The notes under the pieces: generated by a model
Databases searched by the model: none
What the model was told of the DNA's origin: nothing
The model's input: the letters and a program-made list of their open reading frames with translations, nothing else
Program-made: the position numbers and the translations under genes
Part shown: positions 51,133-61,300 of the stretch, one piece after another
How the letters are laid out: the number at the start of each line of letters is the position of its first letter
Numbering within the stretch: the first letter of the stretch is position 1
NCBI GenBank assembly: GCA_035553375.1
Contig: DATNCY010000332.1
Location: 124,001 to 188,000, forward strand
Reading direction: 5' to 3'
Source: JAJPHU01 sp035553375
Lineage (GTDB): Bacteria; Planctomycetota; Planctomycetia; Gemmatales; Gemmataceae
DNA: 64,000 nt

Positions 51133-52344
51133 ATGGCGAAGAAAAAGAAAGTGCGCGTGGACATGCGCAAGAATCGGTCCAAACCGCCGCGTCCGCGTCA
51201 GTGGACGCGCGATTTTCAGGACCACGGATTCACCGAAGAAGCGACGACCGGGCAGGAGCGCGTGCGTGCCAAGGGAGACCTCTCGCGGCGACGGACCATC
51301 ATTCAGGATGAGAAGGGAACGGTGGCGGAGGCGGGACAGGAGCCGGCGGAGATGCCGTCGGTCGATGAATTGACCTCCCTACCGGGGCGCGTGCTGCGTG
51401 TGCATCGCTTGTTCAGCGTGGTCCAGACCGCGGATGGCCAGCAGTATCGCTGCGCCGTGCGTCGCCTGCTGCGTACCCTTGCCACGCACGAACGCAACAT
51501 CGTAACGACGGGCGATCGCGTGTGGATTCGCCCGGACCGCTGTCCGCTATCCGCTATCTGCTATCCGCCAGACGCAACTCCAGACAGCGGACAGCGGACA
51601 GCGGACAGCGGAGCGCTGGAAGGATGGATCGAGCGCATCGAACCGCGGCATGGTCTGCTGACCCGCGCGTCGCGCGGTCGAGAGCATGTGCAGGTGGCCA
51701 ATGTCGATCAGGTCGTGTTCGTGATGTCGCTGGTCGAGCCGGAACTGAAGCCGCACCTCATCGATCGTTATCTCGCCAGCGCCGCCCAGGGCGGCATTCG
51801 ACCGATTTTGTGTCTGAACAAGGCCGACCTGATTGAGCCGGCGCGCTATCAACCGCTGATTGGCATGTACCATCAACTCGGCATTCTAACACTGTTGACC
51901 AGCGCCGCCGATGGGACCGGGATTGCCAGGCTGCGCGAACATCTGCACGATCGGGAAACAGTGTTTACAGGACAAAGCGGAGTCGGTAAATCGTCTTTGC
52001 TCAACGCCATTCAGCCGGGGCTTGGTTTGCGTGTATCCGAGGTGAGCGATGTCAATCAAAAGGGCCGCCATACGACGACGGCGGCCGAGTTGATCGAACT
52101 CGATTTCGGCGGCTGGGTGGTCGATACGCCGGGCGTGCGACAATTCCAACTGTGGGATTTGCTGCCGGAAGAAATCGAGGGCTTTTTCGTCGAATTTCGT
52201 CCCTTTGTGCCGCTGTGCGGCTACCCTGACTGCACGCACACGCACGAAGATCGCTGCGCCGTCAAGCGCGCGGTCGCGCGGCGTCAAATCAGCATTTCCC
52301 GTTACACCAGCTACCTTGGCATGTTCGCGGGCGAGGGAGGATAG
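51133..52344 (+). CDS. rsgA: Ribosome small-subunit biogenesis GTPase RsgA, with a repeat-encoded insertion
   Basis: RsgA is a circularly permuted GTPase that acts in late 30S maturation. The 403-residue protein has a basic N-terminal extension (MAKKKKVRVDMRKNRSKPPR), an OB domain (about 80-135), the GTPase motifs in permuted order (NKADLIE, then TGQSGVGKSSLLNAI and DTPGVRQFQLWDL), and a zinc-binding CGYPDCTHTHEDRCAVK near the end. Residues about 137-160 derive from heptamer array E and lie between the OB strand GDRVWIRPD and the start of the linker before the GTPase (GWIERIEPRHGLLTRAS). The frame is retained, and since RsgA is generally important for growth the insertion is presumably tolerated. 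GAGGAGGGTGAAGG precedes the ATG. Confidence 0.94.
   Translation: MAKKKKVRVDMRKNRSKPPRPRQWTRDFQDHGFTEEATTGQERVRAKGDLSRRRTIIQDEKGTVAEAGQEPAEMPSVDELTSLPGRVLRVHRLFSVVQTADGQQYRCAVRRLLRTLATHERNIVTTGDRVWIRPDRCPLSAICYPPDATPDSGQRTADSGALEGWIERIEPRHGLLTRASRGREHVQVANVDQVVFVMSLVEPELKPHLIDRYLASAAQGGIRPILCLNKADLIEPARYQPLIGMYHQLGILTLLTSAADGTGIARLREHLHDRETVFTGQSGVGKSSLLNAIQPGLGLRVSEVSDVNQKGRHTTTAAELIELDFGGWVVDTPGVRQFQLWDLLPEEIEGFFVEFRPFVPLCGYPDCTHTHEDRCAVKRAVARRQISISRYTSYLGMFAGEGG
51541..51612. repeat. Heptamer inverted array E, in frame inside rsgA
   Basis: The left arm (51541-51570) has four copies of CTATCCG-like units (CTGTCCG, CTATCCG, CTATCTG, CTATCCG). The right arm (51581-51612) has four copies of GACAGCG. 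They are near-complementary around about 10 bases. The layout is the same as array C in hypE. Confidence 0.88.
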
Positions 52345-52408
52345 AGCTATCGGATAGCACTTTTTCCGCCAGTTCGCTGCGGCAGCAAGGGAATTTTGTG
52401 CGGGTAAG

Positions 52409-53641
52409 CTAGAGCGGGACGCCCTGAAACTTGGCTACGCGCTCCAGTTCCGTCACCAACTCGCCCGCCGTCTGATAGCGGTCCTCTGGACGCTTGGCCA
52501 ACATTCGCAGCACAGGTCCCTCAATCAAGCCGGGCAACGCCATCTGGAACTTCCGCGGCGGTTCGGGGTCCACTTTGCGGATCTTCGTGATTGTCTCCAC
52601 CAACGATAGATCCGCAAACGGCGGCCGGCCGGCCAGCAGGGCATATACCGTCGCCCCCAGACTATAGATGTCCGACCGGCCATCCACGTCCGCTGTGCCG
52701 CGCGTTCGTTCCGGTGACATGTAGTTGATGTCGCCCAGCAACTCGCCCGGCCGAGTGACCTGCCGAGCCAGGGTTCCCTCGAGCGCCTTGGCCAACATCA
52801 GGTCGCCGAGCTTGGCCACCTTGTCGGCGGCGCGGACGAGAATGTTCGGCGGGGCAATGTTGCGGTGAATGATGTTTTGTCCGTGCGCGTATTCCAGCGC
52901 CCGCGCGACGTGGACGGCCAGGCGGAGCGTCTGCCGCCAGTCGAGCATGCCGGCGACGCCGATGCGCTGGATCATCTGCGTGACGCTCTCGCCCTCGACG
53001 TGTTCCATGGCCACCCAGCAATGCGGCCCCGTTTTGCCCGCCGCCAGGAGGGTGACGAGGTTGGCGTGCCGCAGCGGCAGCATGGTCTTCATGGCGCGGA
53101 CGAAGCGCTGCATTTCCTCATCGTTCTCGGCGAACTCCGGCTGAAGCACCTTCAAGGCAACAGCGCGGCCGTCCTTGGTATCGGTGGCGTGGAAAACGAT
53201 GCCGGAATTGCCGGTACCGAGGATCTCCCCGATGGCGTAGTGCGACAAGGTCTGGCCCTTGAGCGATTCGAGCCTCGTCGCGGAGGTGGCGGCCGGTGCC
53301 GCTGCCATCGCACCTGGGGCAAGCGTCGAGGCATCGTTAGGCGGCTGATCGCCGACTTGCAGCCGAAGTTGCGTATCGCCGACCCGGATCACATCGCCAG
53401 GCTTGAGGATCTGCCGTTGAACCTTGTGGCCATTGACGAATGTGCCGCCGCTGCCGCCGGCGCAGACGAGGGTGACGACATCGCCATCCTTGAGGATCTG
53501 ACAATGGCTGCGTGAGGCACGCGGATCGTTGATCTGGTAGTGGGCCTGGACACTGCGGCCGAGCATGAGGTCGGGGCCATCGTGCAGCGGCAGGGCTTTG
53601 CCCTTGTCGAGACCAGCTAGGACGAGGAGCTGCAAGCTCAT
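52409..53641 (-). CDS. FHA domain fused to a Ser/Thr protein pseudokinase
   Basis: The product has 410 residues from ATG 53641. Residues 1-95 are an FHA domain: LVLAGLDKGKALPLHDG, DLMLGRSVQAHYQINDPRAS (GR and S for phosphothreonine binding), SRSHCQILKDGD and GGTFVNGHKV. The kinase domain (about 135-400) keeps LGTGNSGIVFHA and VALKVLQ, but its catalytic loop is HRNIAPPNIL, with Asp replaced by Asn and Lys by Ala, and the metal-binding DFG is DLM (LGDLMLAKAL). It should be catalytically dead. TSPER (in the activation segment) and DIYSLGATVYALLAG remain. An upstream open frame to 53983 is not homologous. It probably acts as a phospho-dependent scaffold. Confidence 0.88.
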   Translation of the reverse strand: MSLQLLVLAGLDKGKALPLHDGPDLMLGRSVQAHYQINDPRASRSHCQILKDGDVVTLVCAGGSGGTFVNGHKVQRQILKPGDVIRVGDTQLRLQVGDQPPNDASTLAPGAMAAAPAATSATRLESLKGQTLSHYAIGEILGTGNSGIVFHATDTKDGRAVALKVLQPEFAENDEEMQRFVRAMKTMLPLRHANLVTLLAAGKTGPHCWVAMEHVEGESVTQMIQRIGVAGMLDWRQTLRLAVHVARALEYAHGQNIIHRNIAPPNILVRAADKVAKLGDLMLAKALEGTLARQVTRPGELLGDINYMSPERTRGTADVDGRSDIYSLGATVYALLAGRPPFADLSLVETITKIRKVDPEPPRKFQMALPGLIEGPVLRMLAKRPEDRYQTAGELVTELERVAKFQGVPL

Positions 53642-54032
53642 GAGCGAGGGACTCCCAGGGGCGAAGGACGAAGTCAGTTTGATAATATCACCGGCAGAAT
53701 GAGGAAATCTTAACATGCCGGAAGGCCGAGTGAAAGAGGCAGCTTCACGGTCCGCAGATGCCCCCTGCGACATCGTGCGGCGTGTCATGCTCAATATCCT
53801 CCGCATTCCCCAACTTGCTCGTCCATTTCCCCACCGTGCGCGGAAACGGAGCCGACCGCGGCGCTGTAGCCGCGCCTCAGGTAAGGGGAGCTTACGAGTA
53901 GCGAATTGAGATGTGTCCGGCATTCGCGGTGCGCGCCGGGCGTCCGACACAGCCGGGCATCTATTCGGACAGGCTACTATCACTCAAAAAGGTTCCTGGG
54001 ACGGCGGCAACACCCCACGCCTTCTGTTCTCT
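53642..54032. other. Intergenic gap of 391 bases
   Basis: It separates the FHA-pseudokinase start from the 3' end of the OmpH-like gene. No convincing ORF, repeat or promoter was seen; the short plus-strand frames lack ribosome-binding sites. Confidence 0.5.
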
Positions 54033-54527
54033 CTATTGTTTTCCGGGCGGTGATCTCTTGTTGAGGACTTTCACGAGTTCCATGCTGATGTCCATGCTTG
54101 GATTCCTCCAGTACACGGGCATAAGGGCGGTTTCGTTTAGCTTTCTCGCAATGTTCTTGGTGCTAATGAAATCCTCCTTGGTGATGGCGTCGTTGTAGTG
54201 CAGAAGCAGATCGAAATCGTGAGCGATGGCATAGTGCTGAGCGGCTTCAATCACATCAAAGTAGCAAATTCGCATTTGTTCTTCGCTCCTCTTCGCGATC
54301 TTTTCCTTGGCCTGGTTGCCGCTTTCCTCAGCGATTCCTTTGATCTCTTCTTCGTATTTCTTGTACTTGTCGTAGTGCTTGAGGACATAGGTGAGGTTCA
54401 GAATCGCAATTCGGGTGCGCGGGCACGGATTGGTTCGTGTTTGCTCTTTGTCCTCAGCCCAGACACGCCCGAAATAAGCTAATCCAACTGCGGCAACCAC
54501 GATTGCTATCGAAAGCAGTGTACGCAT
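54033..54527 (-). CDS. OmpH/Skp-like periplasmic protein
   Basis: The product has 164 residues with a signal segment (TLLSIAIVVAAVGLAYFG). The mature part contains IAILNLTYVLKHYDKYKKYE, then a long helix (GIAEESGNQAKEKIAKRSEE), and IEAAQHYAIAHDFDLLLHYND. This strand-coil-strand arrangement, with RIAILNL resembling the IAVVNxxxVF start, matches the OmpH/Skp chaperone family. The charged coiled-coil is shorter than in E. coli Skp. AAGGAGAAGG precedes ATG 54527. It is GC-poorer than its neighbours. Confidence 0.78.
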   Translation of the reverse strand: MRTLLSIAIVVAAVGLAYFGRVWAEDKEQTRTNPCPRTRIAILNLTYVLKHYDKYKKYEEEIKGIAEESGNQAKEKIAKRSEEQMRICYFDVIEAAQHYAIAHDFDLLLHYNDAITKEDFISTKNIARKLNETALMPVYWRNPSMDISMELVKVLNKRSPPGKQ

Positions 54528-54991
54528 GATCCTTCTCCTTGGATGGAAGCACCTCAAGGACGAGCAAGAAACTCAGGAGCCAAACCAGTGTCGAAATCGA
54601 CTCTTGGCGCTTTTCCCTGTTCCCCTTCGCCGAACGAAGAGCGGTCTATCCGCCGTGCCATTGGGCCAAAAACCGTGTCCGCGCCGTCAACGGCACGGCG
54701 GATAGACCGTTGTTGGACGGAACCGCAGGCCACGCTACCACAAGCCTTTGGACTTTCGATCCTTGCCGGCCCGCAAACGCTCCGCGATTCTACGAGCGAA
54801 CACCCCCGCCACGCAAGCACCAAATGCCCCCGTTCGCCTCTCTACGCTCTGATTAGGGCGAAAGGACCATCCACCTCGCAGCGGTTTAGTTCAACAAGTT
54901 ATTCTCGTGGGCCGCGCACACTGATATACCGCAACTTGGCCACCTCCGCTTCCTTCTTGGTGGTGAGTTTGCTGCCTGCCGCCTGTTTTTA
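54528..54991. other. Intergenic gap of 464 bases with an 18-base inverted repeat
   Basis: CGGTCTATCCGCCGTGCC (54642-54659) is exactly inverted at 54692-54709, with 32 bases between. No coding sequence is supported; the reading frames on both strands have unusual composition. The end near 54970 lies next to the stop of the downstream beta-propeller gene. An element border or structured leader is possible. Confidence 0.55.
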
Positions 54992-55945
54992 TTAACGAAT
55001 GACCTTCCCCTTGATGTCCAACACCACGGCCGCCGCCAGGCCGTTGCCCAGTGCCTTGAAGTTCTTGAACGTCCACACTACTTTTTTGTCGCGCGTCACC
55101 TCGAACAATTGGGGATTGCTCGGCCCAGCGTGACAGTTCCCGACGATCAGATTGCCGTTGGGCAATAGCTGGAGCGTCGTCACCCAGGCCAGGCGAATGC
55201 CCGGCAATTCGTCGTGGCGGATGCTCCAGACGATTTCACCCTTGGGTGTGACTTCGAGTACCCGATTGTTGTTGCCGCCGGCGATGAGCGTGTTGCCGCT
55301 GGGCAGACGGATGGCGCCGAATACCTCGGTTCCGTGGCCTTCGGGACCGTGGCCGTCGCTGCGCGGCCGGCCGCCGAGATCGAGCCGATAGCTCCAAACA
55401 ACCTTGCCTTCGGCGTCGTATTCGCGGACGACGCCGTCCATTTCGTGACAAACCAAATAATGGCCGTTGTCCAGCTTGCGGACCATGCGCGTGTCGCGGT
55501 GCGCGTTCGGCTTCTCGACCGTCAACGCTATCTCCTTGACGATCCGGCCGTCTTTGTCCACTTCGATAATCCGCCGGTTGCCCGACTCGGCGATCATCGT
55601 TCCGCCATCGGCGAGCCGCTGGAACGAGTGGACCTCGACACGTCCCTTATAGCCCTTCTTCGGTTTGGACTCGTAACGCCAGACGATCTTTTTGTCCGGG
55701 TTCACCTCGACGATGGTCGCGGGGCCGGTCGATAGCAACACATTGCCGTTGGGCAACCGCGTCAGATCGTGACATTCCGCCTTGTTGACGTACTCCCACT
55801 CGACTTGGCCCTTGGCGTTGATGAGGACGACATGCCCTTTGTCAGCGGCCAAAACGCGATGGGTCGGCTTTTCCTCCGCTGGCGCGGACGCTGTCACGAT
55901 CGAGCCGATAAGCAAGACCACGGGTGAAACTTGGTAGATGCGCAT
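54992..55945 (-). CDS. Secreted beta-propeller protein (PQQ-like/arylsulfotransferase-type repeats)
   Basis: The product has 317 residues with a signal segment (PVVLLIGSIVTASAPAEE). At least six repeats of about 40 residues have the pattern (D/N)G-[KQ]-VVWEY followed by RLPNGNVLL: HDLTRLPNGNVLLSTG, RLADGGTMIAESGNRRIIEV, KLDNGHYLVCHEMDGVVREY, RLPSGNTLIAGGNNNRVLEV. The fold is a beta-propeller; it lacks a known catalytic set. GAGG precedes ATG 55945. A paralogue lies 60 bases upstream in the same direction (56006-56917), so the two probably arose by duplication and are co-transcribed. Confidence 0.88.
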   Translation of the reverse strand: MRIYQVSPVVLLIGSIVTASAPAEEKPTHRVLAADKGHVVLINAKGQVEWEYVNKAECHDLTRLPNGNVLLSTGPATIVEVNPDKKIVWRYESKPKKGYKGRVEVHSFQRLADGGTMIAESGNRRIIEVDKDGRIVKEIALTVEKPNAHRDTRMVRKLDNGHYLVCHEMDGVVREYDAEGKVVWSYRLDLGGRPRSDGHGPEGHGTEVFGAIRLPSGNTLIAGGNNNRVLEVTPKGEIVWSIRHDELPGIRLAWVTTLQLLPNGNLIVGNCHAGPSNPQLFEVTRDKKVVWTFKNFKALGNGLAAAVVLDIKGKVIR

Positions 55946-56005
55946 AACAGACCTCAAAAGATAATAACGATCTCGAATAGATTCAAAATCACAAGCGGTT
56001 GAACC

Positions 56006-56917
56006 TCAGCGAAGCGGCCGGCCTGCTAGCGCTTTGCCGTTGGTGTCGAGAATCTGGAAATGATGGATGCCGGATTTCTTGTCGTCGGTGTAGGTCCAGA
56101 CGATTTTCTTGTCGCGCGTCACTTCCAGCAATTTGACCTGTTTCGCCGTGGCGTGATGGCTGGTGATAACGGTATTGCCGTTGGGCAAACGCTGCGCGCC
56201 GCAGGCGTCATTGATGGGTTTGCCCGGCAAATCGTCGTTGCTCAACTTCCATACCGTCTCGCCCTTGGGATTGACCTCGATGGCGAGATTGCCAAGCGTG
56301 CAGTTGATGAGGGTGTTGCCGTTATCAAGCCGAATGGCGGTGAACGGCCAGTGCGGCGTCTTCACTTCCCAAACAATTTTGCCTTTCGGGGTATACTCGC
56401 GCACCACTTTATCGAGCAGTTGAGGAACCAGATAGTTGCCGTTGGCCAGCTTGCGAGCCATGCGCGTTTGCAGGTGATGATCTTTCGTCTGAGCCTGAAG
56501 CGCTACTTCGACGACGATCTTGCCTTCGCGGTTCACTTCCAACAAACGCGGTTTGGCGCCGGCCTCGGTCAGCAGGATGTTGCCATTGTCGAGAGGTTGC
56601 ACGGTGTTGACCTCCGATTGGCTGCCCTTGAACGCGAATACCGTTTTGCCCTCGCGCGTGACCTCGACGGCCGCCCCACCCGGATATTCCCGGTTCTTGG
56701 TGAGAGCCAGAAGGATGTGACCGTCGGCTAACACCCAGCCGTCGCGCGAACCGTGCGGATAACGCCAGGTAACTTTGCCCGCGTCATCGACGAGGACCGT
56801 CTCGACGCCGGTCGCCAGAAACGAATGCGTGATCTTCTCAGCGGCAGTCGCGGCATTCCCGGCACAGACGCCGAACAACAAACCGACCATCGCAACACAG
56901 CGACTTATTCCGTGCAT
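56006..56917 (-). CDS. Secreted beta-propeller protein, paralogue of the adjacent gene
   Basis: The product has 303 residues with a signal segment (VAMVGLLFGVCAGNAATAAE). The repeats correspond to those of the neighbouring protein (TVQPLDNGNILLTEAG, RKLANGNYLVPQLLDKVVREY, AIRLDNGNTLINCTLGNLAIEV, RLPNGNTVITSHHATAKQVKLLEV) with shared VTRDKKIVWTY at the end. Propeller-type; ligand unknown. GAAAGAGG lies before ATG 56917. Confidence 0.88.
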   Translation of the reverse strand: MHGISRCVAMVGLLFGVCAGNAATAAEKITHSFLATGVETVLVDDAGKVTWRYPHGSRDGWVLADGHILLALTKNREYPGGAAVEVTREGKTVFAFKGSQSEVNTVQPLDNGNILLTEAGAKPRLLEVNREGKIVVEVALQAQTKDHHLQTRMARKLANGNYLVPQLLDKVVREYTPKGKIVWEVKTPHWPFTAIRLDNGNTLINCTLGNLAIEVNPKGETVWKLSNDDLPGKPINDACGAQRLPNGNTVITSHHATAKQVKLLEVTRDKKIVWTYTDDKKSGIHHFQILDTNGKALAGRPLR

Positions 56918-57055
56918 GGTATTCGACCTCTTTCAGGAGAGGAAAAGGAGTTCACCGATCTTGGGCGCAATCCATCCGCCGACGAAAAGGCGAGACCCGT
57001 TCGCCCGTCACGGAAGTTGTATCAATTCCGCCTAGATGGTTACAATGGCTCAGAG

Positions 57056-58300
57056 TCAGAGACAACGCACGGTGGCGACGGTGCAGTTATCGCTGCCGCC
57101 GCCGCGATTAGCCAGCTTGACAAGATGATTCGCCAAAGCGACCGCCGATAGGTTCCCCTTGCCAATGGCGTTTTGAAGTGCGTGATCCTCGACGTGGGCT
57201 TGCAGGCCGTCGCAGCAGGCTATCAGCCAGTCGCCTGCTTTCAGTGCTAGCTCATAACGGGCTGGGTCGATGAGGGGAAACTTGCCGACCGCTTGCGAAA
57301 CTTCGTTCCGTCGGGGATGCGTGGCCGCCTCTTCCGGCGTCAGTTGACCCAATTCGACCATGCGCGCCACCAGCGTTTGATCGCGCGTCACCTGCGTCAG
57401 CCGGCCGGCCCGCCAATGGTAGACGCGACAATCCCCCACCAAGCTGATGCAAGCCTGACCGTCCCAGACCAGCAACGCCACGGCCGTCGAACCCATGCCT
57501 TTGTAGGCCGCGTTATTCTTCGCCGCCTCGCGGATGACGTGGTTGGCATCGCGCAAGCCGGTATCCAGCGTATCTCCCAGGGTCGCGGACGTTGGCTGTG
57601 GCGATTGTCCACCCATCGCCTCGGTTAGAAGAGACGGTAGCACGTTACTCATGGTGCGAATGACCAAGTTGCTGGCACGGTCGCCGGCCTGGTGGCCGCC
57701 CATGCCGTCGGCGACGACGATCAACGCGATGTTGTGCCGCTCATCAAGGTTATACCAGGTGCATTGCTGGACGATGAGACTGTCCTCGTTGCGCTTGCGG
57801 ACTCGGCCTGTCGTGGTGGCCGTGCCGATGATCAGCTGACACGAGACGCTCTCCTCCGGTTCCGGGATGAACTCCGTCATCGGCTCCGATTCGGTGATTC
57901 CCTCCAATTCGTCCAGGATCTTCTTCGCGGCATCCTCCCCAACCCGTTCAACGTCCACCGCTCCCAGGACCGCGTTTTCGTCCAGTGTCAGAAACGCTTG
58001 CTCTTCCTTCTCGGCGGCGCGCACGTCGTCGAGCCAGTCGGGTGACTTGGATCGCGGAGGCGGAGTCTTGTCGGCCTGGCGCACATCGTTAAGCCAATCC
58101 GGGGCATTCTTCGGCGGCGTGGCCGGGGTTGTGAAATCGATGGCAGATTGAGCTTCGACCGCTTGACCGCGATCGCGTCCCTCCGGCCAAATGAGGTCGG
58201 CGGGAATTAACTGCCCAGCTATCGCCAACTGACGAAGCTGCGCCGCCGTCACCGGACCGCGCGTTTGGCCGGCGTGCGTGTAATACCAGCGATCGATCAT
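57056..58300 (-). CDS. PP2C-type Ser/Thr protein phosphatase with an N-terminal GYF_2 domain
   Basis: The product has 414 residues. Residues 1-55 (WYYTHAGQTRGPVTAAQLRQ, LAIAGQLIPADLIWPEG) match the GYF_2 domain, a proline-peptide-binding module frequent in planctomycetes. A low-complexity linker contains two DWL(N/D)DVR(Q/A)A motifs. The PP2C domain (about 150-414) has VRKRNEDSLIVQQC, VVADGMGGHQAGDRASNLVI, VGDCRVYHW, LIACCDGLQAHVEDHAL and GGSDNCTVATV, including the Asp residues that bind Mg/Mn. It should remove phosphates placed by the Ser/Thr kinases of this region. GGAGAG precedes the ATG. The neighbouring upstream gene encodes a kinase-like protein in the same direction. Confidence 0.93.
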   Translation of the reverse strand: MIDRWYYTHAGQTRGPVTAAQLRQLAIAGQLIPADLIWPEGRDRGQAVEAQSAIDFTTPATPPKNAPDWLNDVRQADKTPPPRSKSPDWLDDVRAAEKEEQAFLTLDENAVLGAVDVERVGEDAAKKILDELEGITESEPMTEFIPEPEESVSCQLIIGTATTTGRVRKRNEDSLIVQQCTWYNLDERHNIALIVVADGMGGHQAGDRASNLVIRTMSNVLPSLLTEAMGGQSPQPTSATLGDTLDTGLRDANHVIREAAKNNAAYKGMGSTAVALLVWDGQACISLVGDCRVYHWRAGRLTQVTRDQTLVARMVELGQLTPEEAATHPRRNEVSQAVGKFPLIDPARYELALKAGDWLIACCDGLQAHVEDHALQNAIGKGNLSAVALANHLVKLANRGGGSDNCTVATVRCL

Positions 58301-58324
58301 GTTCTCTCCCCGGAGAGCAGGCTC

Positions 58325-61300
58325 TCACTTCTCGGGGCCAGGTTTCACGAATGCCGATTTTAGCTCAATCGGCGCGGAGTTACAGTGAATCATCACGGCA
58401 TGTTTGCCGCCCAGATCGAGGGCGCGGGCCTCATCGAAGAGAACCTTGCCGTCGAGCCAGACCTTCATGCCGGCCGACGTTATTTGCCAGCGAACCGTGA
58501 ACCAACGGTTGGCCGGCAGCGTGACCGACTTCTCGACAGCCTGAGTGCCGAAGGATCCTTCGGCCCCATCCGGCCAGAAGAGTTGCAGATGGTCGCCGTT
58601 CTTGTTGAAGTTCTGACCGATGACCAGCCGACCACCTGCGCCAATGTCAATGTGCAGATCGGTCGCCCCCGACCGGGCCACCACCGTGATGTCAAGCGCT
58701 CCCCGGTAGTATTGCCGAGTCGTGATCTTGCGGGCCTGCGAAATACGGAGTTGGCCGGTCATCGGGTCGGGCGTAACGCCCGGAGAGAAAACGAACTGCC
58801 ACCACGGGTTTTGCAATTCGGGCACCATCTTCGCCAACGCCGCCATCGACTTTTTCGCGCTCTCCAGCTTCATTCCCTTGGGCAACTGGGCGACCGCCTG
58901 TTGGTACCAATACTGCGCCCGCTTCTGGCAAGCGGTCTTCAACGCCTTCGCATTCACCAGGCCGGACTGTTTGCGCCAGGCGTCGCCGAGGGCGGCTTGC
59001 TCGGCGGCATCGGTGGGGGTGGCCAGATCCTTCTGCGCCAGTGCTTTCAAAGCCGGATCGCTGCCGCGTGCCAGCAGCGGCAGGCCATCCTCCCAGTCAC
59101 CCCGCGCCACGCAATGGAACTTGCCCACGGCCAGGTTCGCCTTGGCATCATCGGGATCGGCCTCCAGTGTGCGGAGAACGGGTTGGAGCTTTTGGTGTTC
59201 TTGCTTGACGTCTTCCGCATGCTTCAACACGACTTCCGGCATCAGACGTTTCGCATCGTAAGGGGTGAGTTTCACGGAGCCAATGCGGATGGCCTTCACC
59301 AACCGCGGGATCGCATCATAATTCCCCTCGCCGATGGCCTGCTCCACGAGGGGCAGGCCCATTTCGATAAATTGCGAAGGCTGTGTACGTCCGGACCGTA
59401 TCGACTTTTCCAGGGCAACGCATTTCATCTCCAGCAGATTAACATCGAAGAACTGGGCCATGAACTGGGCCTGACTCAACCCGCTGAACAGATTCCGTTC
59501 GGCGGCGCTATCGCGAAGTTCACGCAGCACGGCGAACCGCCGCGGAGGATCGTTGTTCGACCTATTGAGTTCATTAATCAACGCCCTCTGCAACTCGTTG
59601 TACTCGCCGTCGTATTTCTCCTTGAGGGTGCTATGGAGATCCTTCACGGCTGCATCCACCTTAGCCGCATCGGGCACGGGCGGTTTCCGTGAGCGTCGCC
59701 TCGTCGGTTGCGTTTGCGGCGGCTTGACGACGACGGTTTCGCCGGACGTGAGCCATTTGTCGATGCGAACCATTTCGCCCTGACCGTGTTTGAACTCGAA
59801 CTGATCGAAGGTCGCGGTGAAGGAGTTTTGGATTGTGGCAGCAATGACGCCGATTTTAACCTTGTCGGGCAAGGGCATTTCAATGGGGTTCAACTCGACC
59901 CACTTGTTACCGTCTTCGCTATACGCTGCCAGGAGCTTGTTACCACGGCGTTGCAGGCGTAGATGAGTGTGCGTGCCGGTCAAGTTCAGGCCGGCGGCAG
60001 GATGTTGATGGGGCCTACCATCTTTATGCGACGACCAGAGGACGCGAAGTTTATCCCTCGCCGCCAACCCGCGCTCTAATTCAAGATAGTTGTTCTCGTC
60101 TATCCAGACAATCAAGCCTGCTGCTAGCGAGAAAAATGGCTCGCCTTTGCCATCATCGCGATATGCGCCACCGACTCGTACCTGCGCGGTGAAGTCGCCG
60201 GCAACATTCCCCAGCAGGCGCGGGGCCGCTATTCCATGCCTCGGCGAGAGATTATAGTTTCCATGCGGGATGGTCACGGTCAGTTTGCCGGCGGCTTCCT
60301 GAAACTTGCACTTCCCCTTTGGATCCGTTGGTTTATCCCAGGTAAGCGTTCCCTTCGTGCCGCCTTCCGGCGGCATGAGCCATTTGTCGATCCGAACCCA
60401 TTCGCCCTGGCCCTGTTTGAGCTTGAACTGATCGAAGGTTGATGCAAACACGCCTGCGGTGTTTGAACCGGCCAGGACGCCGATTTTGATCTTCGAGGGC
60501 AACGCGATGTCCAGCGATGTCACTTTGCTCCAGTTCTGGCCGTCCTCGCTGTAGGAGGCGAGGATTCGTTTGCCCTGTCGCTCCAACCGCAGATTCGTCT
60601 CGGCCGCGCTCAGTTTGACGTTGTGCTTCGGACCCCTCACCTTGCCATTCTCACGCACTTCCCAGTTGACATACGACGGCCAATCTGGCCGCCCAGCCCA
60701 TTTTGCGCGCTCGAGACGGAGGAAGGTGTTTTCATCGACCCACAGAAGTAGTCCCGCTCCGATCCAAGAATAATTCCCACCATCGGACGTGGTAGCCGCC
60801 AACGTGAAGTCGCCCCCGATCCGCACCTGAACAGTGAAGTCGCCCTCCAAATCGGACAAGAGACGCGGCGAGTTCTTATTGTTGCCCTCAACGGAAAGGA
60901 GGCGAGGTTTGGCCGGAACCGTGATGGTCAGCTTCCCCTCGTTCTCCTGAAACTTGCAGTCACCATCGGGATCGACGGGTTTATCCCAGGCAAGCGTTCC
61001 CTTCGCACCGGGATTGGCGACGCCGGCTTCCGCCGGCATGAGCCATTTATCGAGGCGAACCATTTCGCCTTGTCCCTGTTTGAGCTGGAACTGATCGAAG
61101 GACGGCGAAAAAGGCAGCGCGATTGCGCCGGCGACGATCCCCAGCTTAACGGTCCTGGGTAGCTTCATCTCGATGGCTTTTAGGTTGGTCCACGATTTAC
61201 CGTCCTCGCTGTAGGAACCCAGGACGGTGTCGCCGCGCCGTTCCAACCGAAGGAAGGTCACTGCCCCAGGCAGTGGTGGAAAACCACTCGACTTGGGCAA

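Noticed and set aside
53715..53909. A 64-codon plus-strand frame divergent from the FHA-pseudokinase gene
   Set aside because: The Arg/Ser/Pro-rich product and lack of a ribosome-binding site make it unlikely to be a gene.
54543..54995. A 150-codon plus-strand frame in the gap at 54.5-55.0 kb
   Set aside because: It has no family resemblance, no ribosome-binding site, a composition unlike neighbouring genes, and it spans an inverted repeat.
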